Positions 55,259 through 64,000 of a stretch of DNA of 64,000 nt are shown one piece after another. Numbering within the stretch: the stretch's first letter is position 1; each line of letters begins with the position of its first letter. The DNA lies in NCBI GenBank assembly GCA_036925085.1, contig JAUPFP010000085.1:177501-241500 (forward strand), given 5' to 3'. Under the pieces are notes generated by a model. That model did not search any database. It worked only from the letters and a program-made list of their open reading frames with translations, and was not told the origin of the DNA. The stretch is from Brachycybe producta (Eukaryota > Arthropoda > Diplopoda > Playtdesmida > Andrognathidae). Position numbers and translations under genes: made by a program.

Positions 55259-56057
55259 CAGGGTGGACCATAAGTCACCGTACACCTAGGTATTATCATA
55301 GATCTTGACAAATATTCGAGATTCGAAAACTCGAATCTTCGCGCTTTTTTTCTTCTGTCTTTCGAATCTTTCGAATCCTAACCTTCAAATTTTTTTTGGT
55401 AAAATTAGTTTTAACTTCATTGACGTCCAATAGAAGCATTCACTAACAAAATAAACGGCGATTATTGCAATTTCGGTGGTCGGATCCGGATCACCAATAT
55501 CACCACCTTGTGGCGACCCTGAGTGCCACACACTGTTTTATTGTTATTAATAATTTAATATTTAACATTATTTCATTTATTTGTTATCTTCTTAATGAAT
55601 AATTTAGGATTCTTATATGAAGGAGATTCGAGAACCTTTTAGGATTCGGTTTGGAATTCAAGAAAATTTAGGATTTGTACCATATCGCTAGATATTATCA
55701 ATTATGTAACTTATAATTATTTATAATGACTTGGAATACCACCTGGTGACAAATAAATAGTGTTTTGAAAACAGTTGGTTGCAGTGACAAATGACAAAAG
55801 AAAATAAATGAACTTCGCGATGGCGGGATCTTGGATGGCAGACAGAGATACGAGTAATTTTTCGATTGAAAAGCGCTTAGTTGCGAGTGTTTGGGTCCAA
55901 GAAAGACCGCACACTGGGCAGCGATATTACGTAAAATGTCGCAAAGGACCTGAAGACGTATATCCAACTCTGCAGAGACAACGATATGGAGCTCACACAG
56001 ACCCATTAAGATCACTAGGTAAGTAGGGGGGTACACGGTGACTTATAGCTCACCCTG
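55259..56057 (+). mobile_element. Tc1/mariner-like non-autonomous element with nested hAT
   Basis: CAGGGTGGACCATAAGTCAC at the left and GTGACTTATAGCTCACCCTG at the right are inverted repeats of about 28 bp, with TA on both sides (55257-55258 and 56058-56059). A frame at 55808-56026 reads FSIEKRLVASVWVQERPHTG, which could be the start of an N-terminal DNA-binding domain, then runs to the right end. The catalytic domain is absent. The hAT at 55298-55691 accounts for half of its length. Confidence 0.7.
55298..55691. mobile_element. GAATC-rich hAT-like element, copy 2, nested
   Basis: AATATTCGAGATTCGAAAAC, CTTTCGAATCTTTCGAATCC, GATTATTGCAATTTCGGTGG and AGGATTCTTATATGAAGGA align in order with 52607-53080. 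GTATTATC before and ATATTATC after match at 7 of 8 positions, an 8-bp hAT-type duplication of the host Tc1-like element. Confidence 0.7.
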
Positions 56058-56740
56058 TATATGTGTAGATTTTGATCTCAAAGACCCCCCCCCCCCGCCT
56101 TTCCGTCTTCCTCACCTCATCTCGCCTCGCCTCACCCATCAAAAGAAAAAAAAAAGTCTACACTAAAATGCAATATAAAGTGGACACCTCAAGATGAAAC
56201 TAAGTGTCACAAAGACACACACAATTCACTTTTTCCGGGTTATTCAAAGTCTATATGACACAACACAGGCACTAAATACAAAAAAAAAGAGTTAGTTCTC
56301 TGTTATATTTTCCATCTATCAAGTGTCTTTTTTCTTCTTCTTCTTTCTAAAGTGGATCATTCGAAAATTCACATCTCTTCAAACATAAAACTCAAAGAGA
56401 AATGAATGAATGAATGACGTTAAATAGTTCTGATTGCTAAGCAACAACATTTATTTCCTTTCGGAGTCACATGTGTGTCACATACTTATTTTAAAATACA
56501 ATAAAACACACACACGCACACGCAAACGTACGTCACGAATGACTGAAATTGATTGCTTGTGCAAATTCAGTGTCATTTTGTTACACTATGAATGTACAAA
56601 ACAGTTCCTCTGGGTCATAATCTTAATGATTTGCTAAGACAAAGCTAGTGCTTAACACATCCTCTTTTACATGAAACTTCCTATCTATATAGTCCATGAG
56701 GTTAGCACTGCCTTTGACTTAGCAATCATTAGAATATGAC
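56058..56740. other. Intergenic DNA
   Basis: Poly-C and short CA/GA runs; no gene. Confidence 0.3.
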
Positions 56741-56746
56741 CCTTAT

Positions 56747-57101
56747 GGCGCATTCACACTAGGCTGGTTTCCTAGCTGCTGGTTTCTAATTGCTGGTTGT
56801 TGCCAGCTAGCAGCATAGTGTGAACTGCTACCAGCAGCTGCGTTCTCCAGCACACTAGTGATTTTAACAGCGGCTGGTGAAGTTGAACATGTCCAACTTT
56901 AGCAGCTACCAGCTGGTCATGTGACTCCCTTCCTGCTGCTACCAGTGTGTAACTCCACTGCTTGGGTTGGTTGTTGTTAGAGTTTGTGTTTTTGCACGAC
57001 GGTGATTGGACAAGTGTGAACCAAAGCAGCTGCTGCTTGCTGTTGCTGCTAATAGCCAGCAGCAACCAGCGGCTTGTAAACCAGCCCAGTGTGAATGCGC
57101 C
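56747..57101. mobile_element. Harbinger-like MITE with GGCGCATTCACACT ends
   Basis: Left GGCGCATTCACACTAGGCTG and right CAGCCCAGTGTGAATGCGCC are inverted repeats continuing inward (GGTTTCC/TAAACC, AGCTGCTGGTT/AACCAGC). TTA lies just outside each end (one base off on the left), as in 3-bp TWA duplications. The interior is packed with CAGCAGCTGCTG-type words. GC-richer than its surroundings. Confidence 0.75.
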
Positions 57102-57169
57102 TTAAGAGTTATCCCTAGTCAATGATTGCAAATACTTTGCAAGGACTTCTAAGAGGTTCAAAGGTTCTC

Positions 57170-57345
57170 ACAAACCTAAAAAGTTTACTTTGAAAGATAC
57201 CAACACGAAAATACTTCTTAAGCGATTGAGCTACCTTTCTAGTTTCTAAAATACATTCAAATTTCTATTCACTTTATAGCTGAATAACAACAGAATATTC
57301 AGAGCTCGCGAGGCATTTACACTTTAAAACCACCTTAAAATGCAA
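57170..57345. mobile_element. FB family, copy 12 (right arm)
   Basis: AAAAAGTTTACTTTGAAAGA, CACGAAAATACTTCTTAAGC, TTGAGCTACCTTTCTAGTTT and the outer end CATTTACACTTTAAAACCAC+CTTAA are preserved; the left arm is missing. Confidence 0.6.
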
Positions 57346-57681
57346 AAAAAAAAACCTCAACTAATGACATAAATAACACCTCATACTTGCGCAAGTTGTT
57401 CACGCGACTTCAAAACGCCCACATTGTGTCAGACAGCATAATGTGACACTAGTGATACGCTGCAACTGTCTGACACAATTACGTTTTGTCCAGGGTCATA
57501 ATAAAGGTCACAGTTGGAAAAATTATCATGAGATTCTCATGCAAAGAGAGAGAGAGAGAGAGACTCATTTGAGTCTCAACCAATGCTGTTTATGAGTTAT
57601 GATCTGACCGCATACGAGTTGTTTTGAAACACTTCCGGTCAAAAAAGAATGATAAAAGAGGGACTGAGATAAAAATATTAA

Positions 57682-57736
<55 letters not shown>

Positions 57737-58240
57737 TGAGGTTCCATTTCTAACATCTCTACAACTCAAACAAAAAAAATGTTTTAAATAATATCATTTC
57801 CTATGCATTTTAGTTTTGTCTTTGAGACAATGATTTAGATTCAAATTGCAAAGAGAGACTGGGTGTAATAATAATGAACAATAAAAGTCCATTTGGAAAA
57901 ATAAATAAAAGCAAAAGTGGATAACATTTTATACAATTATTATAATCAGTAAACAGAGCCAGTGTGGGCTCCTATAGTAATGGCACTTACACTTACACTT
58001 CATTTTCAGTGTAAAGTGTGACAATGAAAATTAAAAAAAACTGATGATGGATGAGGAGTTCTGATTCAAAACAACAAGAAATGACAACAAATAAAAGCTT
58101 TCAAAAATTAAACACAAACCCAATGTTTTCAAAACTTAACAATGGAAGTTTCTAAATCATCTCCATTACATTGCATTGTTCTAATCAAAAGTTCAAATAT
58201 TCTTTTTTGTGTTTAATAACAAGAAAATTAAACAAAAACA
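57346..58240. repeat. Intergenic DNA with (AG)n and (ATA)n microsatellites
   Basis: (AG)n at about 57546-57562 and (AAT)n at about 57682-57735. GTGTCAGACAG with its inverse CTGTCTGACAC (57425-57477) forms a hairpin. No gene. Confidence 0.7.
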
Positions 58241-58241
58241 T

Positions 58242-58384
58242 GTTTTTTGTGATAAAAACAGTCTAAAAAGTAAAACAAGGTGTAATCCCCTCTTGTGTTG
58301 TTGGTGTAGTGGGTCACAGGCAACTGAGGCCATGGTAATGTTGGTCGTGGGTTCAATCCCCGTCCAGTGCGAAGTATTTTCAAA
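58242..58384 (+). mobile_element. tRNA-derived SINE-like element, copy 3, truncated
   Basis: GATAAAAACAGTCTAAAAAG, TAAAACAAGGTGTAATCCCC, A box TGGTGTAGTGG (58302-58312) and B box GGTTCAATCCC (58350-58360, a perfect match to the consensus). It ends at GAAGTATTTTCAAA where the Helitron end at 58385 begins. The A-to-B distance is slightly longer than in most tRNA genes. Confidence 0.7.
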
Positions 58385-58690
58385 CTAGTGGGGTAACCAG
58401 TTATAAATGACGGGAGTCAAATTCACAGGCAATCGTGCCCAGCATTAGAATTTCTTTTCCTCCGCCCCTTTTATGACGTCAGACCAAGTAACAATCCAAT
58501 TAGAAATTGATGACGTTCATAAAAGGGCTGAGCAAAAAAAATTCTAATGCTGGGCACAATTGCCTGTGATAAATTCTAGTTTAATTTTGGAGAGGAGGGG
58601 GAGGGGCGAAAGGTTGGAAAGAGTAGAGGGGGGGGGGGGGGGAGAGAAACGTGGAAGGAGGAAAAAAGGGGGAGGGTGTGACTGAAATAT
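58385..58690 (-). mobile_element. Helitron-related composite, minus orientation, rearranged
   Basis: On the minus strand the 3' end reads CATTTATAACTGGTTACCCC+ACTAG followed by T. Next inward is the hAT MITE (58425-58567), then AAATTAAACTAGAATTT. The purine-rich segment (58590-58680) keeps the plus orientation seen in the 14.9 and 19.6 kb copies, so the two parts are inverted relative to one another here. Confidence 0.65.
58425..58567. mobile_element. hAT MITE (CAGGCAA family), copy 4
   Basis: ACAGGCAATCGTGCCCAGCA and TGCTGGGCACAATTGCCTGT bound a 143-bp element nearly identical in layout to 15201-15341. Like that copy it lies inside a Helitron-related unit. Confidence 0.8.
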
Positions 58691-59325
58691 AAAATAATAT
58701 ATAACTGATATATAAAATATATAATGTTTCAGAAGGTGGCAGTGGAGAAACAAACAAATTATGAAATTAAATAAAAGCGAGTAAAAAATATCAGCTGCTC
58801 ATAAAATCATCTTAAAGATAAGCTATACAATTAAGAGGGCTTCATAGAAAAATACTTGTGAAAATGCAATCTAGATGGCGCATGCAACCTCCCCAGGTGG
58901 CACAAACTACACTCGCCAATTCATTGAAATAGAATGCAGCCTTTTAACTCTAAAAACGTCCAAAACAGCCTTAATTATCAGCACGTGACAAACTTACCCA
59001 GAACAACATATAAGTGAAGAGAGAACACGTGTAGAATTAGCGATGACACAATTAAAAGTTTGCCACGTGATAAAGAAGGAAGAAGGTGAATCAAGAGTTG
59101 AAGAGTGTCTGCAGTACATTTCTATGGGAGGAGGAGGGCCAGTGCATTTTTAAAGCTCACTCTCAACGGTTTTTTGTCTAACATGGAGTTGAGCTACCCT
59201 CTGCGTGTATACATATGTCTATCTTGTACGATTAAAATCGATTAAAATTTCATGAAACTTTTTTTTTTTCAAAATAAAAAAAAATTATGACAATTTGCAA
59301 AATGGCATTGAAATACATGAGGTCC
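58691..59325. other. Intergenic DNA
   Basis: Nothing recognisable. Confidence 0.3.
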
Positions 59326-59329
59326 TTTT

Positions 59330-59985
59330 CAAAACATTTTCAAATTTCTATAAAAATGTGGTTCAATTTTTCATTTTAATATGAAATTACTTTTACATGA
59401 TTCTTTTCCTTTTCTAGTTTCTAATGAACTTCGAATTTTTATCTAAAATTCACTGTGAAAATACACACACATTCTTCTTTTTTTTTTACTTAAATTATCC
59501 TTCAAGTTGAACCTTAAAGCCCGTTTGAAACCTTTTTCTTATTTTAAATGTCATTTGATGAAAAATATGAAATTTTGTTTTCAAATGTCTAGAAAACGTT
59601 CATTTTGAAAGATAAAATGAATTAAATTACTTTCAAATGATTCTTTAACTCTTCTAGTTTCTAACAAACTTCAAATTTCTTCTAAAAATCATTATGAAAA
59701 TACAAACATTCATTTTTATTTGAGTTTAGTTATCCTTCAAGTTGAGCCTTAAAAATCTGTTTGAAACCGTTTTCATTTTTTAAATCTCATTTAATGAAAA
59801 ACATAAAATCTTGTTTTCAAATGTCTAGAAAACATTCATTTTGAAAGATAAAATCAATTAAATTACTTTCAAATGATTCTTTTACTCTTCTAGTTTCTAA
59901 CAAACTTCAAATTTCTTCTAAAAATCATTATGAAAATACAAACATTCTTCTTTATTTGACTTAAGTTATCCTTCACATTTGAATC
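59330..59985. repeat. Tandem repeat, about 236-240 bp per unit, containing an FB-like arm
   Basis: ATTACTTTCAAATGATTCTT and CTTCTAGTTTCTAACAAACT recur at about 59391, 59631 and 59867 (240- and 236-bp spacing), with TTATCCTTCAAGTTGA and AATGTCTAGAAAACGTTCAT between. About 2.7 units; the last two are very similar. The CTTCTAGTTTCTAA and CATTTTGAAAGATAAAAT words resemble FB arms. Confidence 0.8.
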
Positions 59986-60670
59986 TAAACCATTTTTTTT
60001 AAATCTTGACCACAATCTCTTAAGTGCTTATCATAAAAAAGTACTAAACCCTCTTTAACTAATTGAGTACAAACGTTCCTATCAAAGTCTCAATAATAAT
60101 CTTCACTTCTGTATTAATAATACAAGACAATTTGATCAACAACACATTGTTCTTTATTTTGAAAAGAAAAGCCAAAGAAGAAGAAGAAGAAGAAGGATAA
60201 CTTCTTTTTTTAAAAAGAAAAATTGCTCGTTCATCCTGGATGAATTAGTCTTATTTTCAACCTATCAACTTCACTAGAATTGATACAACAATAGGGGCCT
60301 CAATAACAAAGGGACTTGTGATTTCAAAAGAGAAGGAGATTCATTAGTTGATAAGAATCTTTCTTTTTTTTATGTCGTTTAATAACAAAGAGATGGCCAA
60401 CATCATTTACTAACAGAACCATTAAGATAGTTTTAATGAGAAATTCTTGGTGTATGAAGTGGACGTTCCAGTTTTTAAGAACCCAAAATTGCTCTCAAAA
60501 AACTTGAATAGTCTCTCTGAATTTGGATTGCAACAAAGAAGAAACAATGTTCAACGGTTCTCAATAAAACAATGGGTTTTCAGTGTTTTGCATATTGCTT
60601 AGAGGGTTCAAGTTGAACTTCAAGTGCCAAGACTCCTTCATAGATTTGAATTGAACTTGAAAAAGATAAA
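59986..60670. other. Intergenic DNA
   Basis: (AGA)n run near 60173-60193; no gene. Confidence 0.3.
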
Positions 60671-60674
60671 ATCA

Positions 60675-60762
60675 ATGCTTGTTATAAACTAGAATATTAG
60701 AAGGTGAATAAACTTCTTAGTATATATTCTCACCTGCTAATATTCTAGTTTTTAACAAGCAT
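60675..60762. repeat. Inverted repeat hairpin
   Basis: ATGCTTGTTATAAACTAGAA+TATTAG and CTAATATTCTAGTTTTTAAC+AAGCAT form arms of about 33 bp, one or two mismatches, loop of about 20 bp. AACTAGAA suggests a link to the FB family. Confidence 0.7.
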
Positions 60763-61350
60763 TAAAGCAAGCCTAACATTTTATGTTCAGAGAAAAAAAC
60801 ACAACTGGAAATGTGGCTGAAAAATAGATTGTCTAATTGAAATGATTCTATTTGTTTGGCAGAAAATAGGCAATAAAAAGCGAAAGTGTTTTGTTTTTTT
60901 TAAAAAAACGTCATTATGAAATTATTTTTATAATTTGATAATGACATCTTTAAAAAACAATTTTGCTCTTTTCTGCTTATTTTCTGCAAAAGAAATAGAA
61001 TAAAATATTTCAAATAGACAATCAACCACACTTTCAGTTGTTGTTTTTTTCTCCGCACGTGAAACCTGAAGCAGAAAACACCGACTAAAATACAAATGAA
61101 AATACAATTTATAATACAATTTTTCTGCCAAACAAATATAATAAAACTATTTCAATTTGACAATCTTATTTTTCAGCCACATTTTCATTTGTTTTTTTTT
61201 CTGCACTAGAAAACCTTATACATTCTATTCCATTTGTTTTGCTTTTTTCGTTCTACTGTCTGTCAAATAACTAGAATAGAAAAATTTAATTAAGGTAAAG
61301 TCTATTTTCAGTTTGCTTTTTCCTGCATGTGGGATCTTTGCGCCTTATTG
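60763..61350. mobile_element. Cluster of CATGCAGAAA-family pieces
   Basis: GATTCTATTTGTTTGGCAGA, GCAAAAGAAATAGAATAAAA, CCAAACAAATATAATAAAAC and the ends CTCCGCACGTGAAACCTGA and CCTGCATGTGGGATCTT indicate at least two overlapping or nested copies. Individual boundaries could not be drawn. Confidence 0.45.
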
Positions 61351-61845
61351 TAAGTGAAAAAAAAATGGTTTTCAAATTGTGATAAACCAACTATTCTAGT
61401 TTCTTTATTTTTTCTTCTTCTTAAAAGTTGCTTCTAAAAAAAAAGATTTGCATACATTATGTAAATCTTTTATGTGAACTATTGTTCGCAAATTGACTGA
61501 TGGTGGTCATATTTTCTGCGCAACTTTGGTTAAATGCTCAAAAGAATGTCAGCAGGACAAAATTGATCCTCTTTATTTATATCTCTTTATCTTTTCATAT
61601 CATTAATATTGGTGACCACTGATCAAGAAGATCGTGACCAACACCTGATCCTTGTCTCTTAACATAAGATTAATAGAAGGAGGAGGAGGAGGAGGCTATA
61701 ACACACAAAACAGCCACATCAAGTCCTAATAAACACAAAGAGGCTGCTGTTATTCGCTTTCAGTGTAATTACAACTCAAAATAAGGATTATAATTTAGGC
61801 TTTTCTACATTATACTGTAAACATGCTTGAAAGTTTTGGCTGAAA
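61351..61845. other. Intergenic DNA
   Basis: (GGA)n near 61679-61694; no gene. Confidence 0.3.
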
Positions 61846-61849
61846 TTAC

Positions 61850-62215
61850 TCTTGAAATTGTTTCATGAACAGCTGATTTTTCAAACTCTTGAATTATTCT
61901 GTCTTTAAGAAGAGCAAAATTAAAAAAAAAAAACTAGAAAGTGTTTTAGAAGCTAGAAGAGTAGCTCAATCACTTAAGGATATTTCCGGTTGATATCTTT
62001 CAAAATCAACTTTTTATAGACAAAAATTAAACAATATCGTCTACACATAAAAAGTTTCTTTTGAAAGATAGCTCAATATAAAAATACGCTTTAAGCGACT
62101 GAACCTATATCCATCTAGTTTCTAATACGCCTTGAAGTTTCTCTTCATTTTGCACTTGGAAAAGCAGAATAATCACATTTAATAATTACACTCAAAAACC
62201 ACCTTAAACGCCTAA
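61850..62215. mobile_element. FB family, copy 13
   Basis: TGTTTCATGAACAGCTGA, CTCTTGAATTATTCTGTCTT, AGCTAGAAGAGTAGCTCAAT and TTGATATCTTTCAAAATCAA at the left. At the right, GATAGCTCAATATAAAAATA, CCATCTAGTTTCTAATACGC, TTTGCACTTGGAAAAGCAGA and ACTCAAAAACCACCTTAA. Both arms are preserved with moderate divergence. Confidence 0.7.
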
Positions 62216-62249
62216 AACTAGTCTTCTACGACGCTTCATAAACATACTA

Positions 62250-62511
62250 GCCAATCATCATTACCTGGGGTCAGATTTTTTTTATGCAATGTCAACCAAA
62301 TGTTTCTCAATCTGTGGCCCACGAGCCAACTTTTTGTGAGGTATCAATCACACCTCTTAAGATCAACCAACAATTATGGTTTTTCAATCAGAAACACTCG
62401 TTAGAGGCTAGAACTCTAGTTGACAACTGATAGAAACCAGACACCTTTACCGCTTAACCAGCCTTTTTTAACTAGAAAAATCATATTTGCAATTGTTCTA
62501 ATGCTCATTAG
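62250..62511. repeat. Fragment of the GCAATATCAACCAAATG family
   Basis: TTATGCAATGTCAACCAAAT, TCTCAATCTGTGGCCCACGA and GTTAGAGGCTAGAACTCTAG repeat the left half of the next element, so this is a second, truncated copy in tandem. Confidence 0.55.
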
Positions 62512-62823
62512 TAGGGTTCGGATTTATATGCAATATCAACGAAATGTTTCTCAATTTGTGGCTCAAAGTGGCCATTTTAAAGTTATCACTTATAGAGCAA
62601 TTGCAGTAATTATGCTTTTTTTCTAATAAAGAAAGCTGATTAGAGGCTCGATATTTGATTGTCATTGTCAGTAGTCAACTTGAGCTCTAGCTTCTTAATC
62701 ATTTTTTTTATTGAAACAATCACAATTGTTGATTGATCTAAATAGGATTGTTACTTCACAATTGGCTGTTGAGCCACAGATTGAGAAACATTTGGTTGAT
62801 ATTGCATAAACAAATCCGGAACT
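62512..62823. mobile_element. TIR element, GCAATATCAACCAAATG family
   Basis: Left TTCGGATTTATATGCAATAT+CAACGAAATG and right CATTTGGTTGATATTGCATA+AACAAATCCGGAA form inverted repeats of about 50 bp, continuing through TCTCAATTTGTGGCTCA and TGAGCCACAGATTGAGA. Interior TTAGAGGCTCGATATTTGAT and CTTGAGCTCTAGCTTCTTAA words. The end style is hAT-like, but no target duplication was recognised. Confidence 0.65.
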
Positions 62824-63545
62824 CTATTAATTGCACTTGTTTGCAATTGCATTGCATTAAAACACACTGTTAATGACACATCTTTCAAAATAAACTTTTT
62901 TCATTGAAATTTCAAATTGTAGTCCTATATTTACGTTTTTCACATCAAGTTTCAAGAAAAAAAAAACATTCTTCACAATGTCTAAACAACAATAACAACA
63001 ACAAATCTGATAATATTTGTTGTTGTTGCCCCCCCCCCCAACCTTCATCCTTTTCTGTACGGAAACCTAAACCTAAAAGCTTAATGTTTTATTTTTATTG
63101 TTATTACAAACGTATATTTTATTTATGACATTTTCAGGCAATTTTCGTGCTTTAAACCAACAAAAATGGGTTCCATAGACACAAACACAAAAACCAAATA
63201 AAAAAAATAAACAAGATTTAGAGAAAAAAAAATATGAAATAAAAACCTGAATCTCTTAAAACATTTTTATGTTGCTTTATATTTCTTTCTCTTTAAGAGG
63301 GCCACACACACACACACATAAAAATAACACACAACAAACCTTTAAATGCTTTAAGGCCATAAGCTAACGAAAAATGCTTTAAAGCATTTCTGACCTGAAG
63401 TGTTTTTCTATTGGTTAAACAAGCCCCCCCCCCCCAAAAAAAAAAAACAATACAACTTTTATAAGGTCAGTTTTTTCATAACCTAAGATTTCTTTTTGTT
63501 ACTTCCTACATATCATGCTGCTTTTTATATATATACAAGCTATCG
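62824..63545. other. AT-rich intergenic DNA
   Basis: (CA)n near 63305-63319 and poly-C runs at 63030 and 63425; no gene. Confidence 0.35.
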
Positions 63546-63548
63546 ATC

Positions 63549-64000
63549 TAAAGCTGGATCACACATGCGTAAAAACAAAGCCTTAAATAGAAATAACAAA
63601 ATCAAAACAAACTTTTCAGTTACAGTTTAAGTTTATAAAAAGTGAAGAGACAAATAGGAGGATGAACCATAAAGAATGATGGATCTTAATGATGCCTTCC
63701 TATTGGCTGATAACATGTAATTCCGCTTAACAAGCAGAAACAATTTTACCGTTTTTTTTTTTCCTGCTGCATACTTTCAGCCAAATAAATAGACTGGAAT
63801 TATTCGAATAAGATAAAATTTTTTTCAGTCGATTTTTTTTTCTGCACGTATGATCTTAACCTTAGAAACGAATCACACATACAGAAAAAACAAATTCAAA
63901 CGAAAAATAATAAAAAAGAATTTATCTAAATTAAAATAATTATGTAGAGAAAGAAAAAAACACGATGACATTTTTTCATCTTGCCACACGGAATGACAAG
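63549..64000. mobile_element. MITE of the CATGCAGAAA family, copy 4, plus start of another
   Basis: Left AAGCTGGATCACACATGCGT and right TTTCTGCACGTATGATCTTA bound about 315 bp with CCAAATAAATAGACTGGAAT inside. Immediately after, AACGAATCACACATACAGAA begins another copy that runs off the window. Confidence 0.5.

Noticed and set aside
55698..56036. 112-codon minus-strand frame
   Set aside because: Antisense to the remnant coding frame of the Tc1-like element and crossing its TIR region.
58302..58370. Considered as a functional tRNA gene
   Set aside because: A and B boxes are present, but no complete cloverleaf with acceptor pairing could be drawn, and copies occur with the same flanks.

Overview
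The window looks like gene-poor, repeat-dense, AT-rich DNA from an animal genome. It carries homopolymer and dinucleotide tracts, tRNA-derived SINE-like sequences with Pol III A and B boxes, 3' ends of non-LTR retrotransposons, Helitron ends, hAT, Tc1/mariner-like and Harbinger-like DNA elements, and one unbroken 398-residue rhodopsin-class GPCR. The GPCR resembles the protostome myosuppressin/FMRFamide receptor (DMSR) family. A protostome invertebrate, perhaps a lophotrochozoan such as a mollusc, is my best inference; the sequence does not settle the species. I see no operons, ribosome binding sites, rRNA genes or CRISPR array.

Layout. 1-5.7 kb: AGGTCA-type palindromes, a short hAT-like element and degenerate CA-rich minisatellite DNA. 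5.7-10.1 kb: a SINE, an internally deleted mariner-like transposase gene, a fold-back element and a probable solo LTR. 10.1-16 kb: a Helitron remnant, a GA-rich minisatellite, AGGTCA-rich minisatellites and a composite Helitron/hAT block. 16-24.5 kb: a second LTR, two hAT types, LINE 3' ends in both orientations and a pair of adjacent Helitron 3' ends. 24.5-36 kb: sparse DNA with a hAT element that keeps the tail of a transposase, a SINE, a 174-bp satellite and fold-back elements. 36-47 kb: more MITEs, including a run of four abutting elements at 42.9-44.2 kb, and a 200-bp hairpin. 47.7-50.1 kb: the only convincing protein gene (minus strand), with a decayed satellite of about 180 bp per unit directly upstream. 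50-64 kb: nested hAT and Tc1-like elements, a Harbinger-like MITE, a SINE abutting a Helitron end, and a 236-bp tandem repeat.

How it works together. Only the GPCR looks functional: a plasma-membrane neuropeptide receptor. The rest reads as a layered transposon graveyard whose nesting gives relative ages: hAT into fold-back element, hAT into Tc1-like element, and a hAT MITE carried inside Helitron copies. The strongest structural observations are the Helitron 3' ends (an 8-bp-arm hairpin 12 bp before CTAG|T) with helicase-derived sequence, the hAT MITE with exact 8-bp target duplications, the fold-back family with about 13 copies, and the satellite in the GPCR promoter region. Family assignments rest on reading motifs by eye; no database search was possible.
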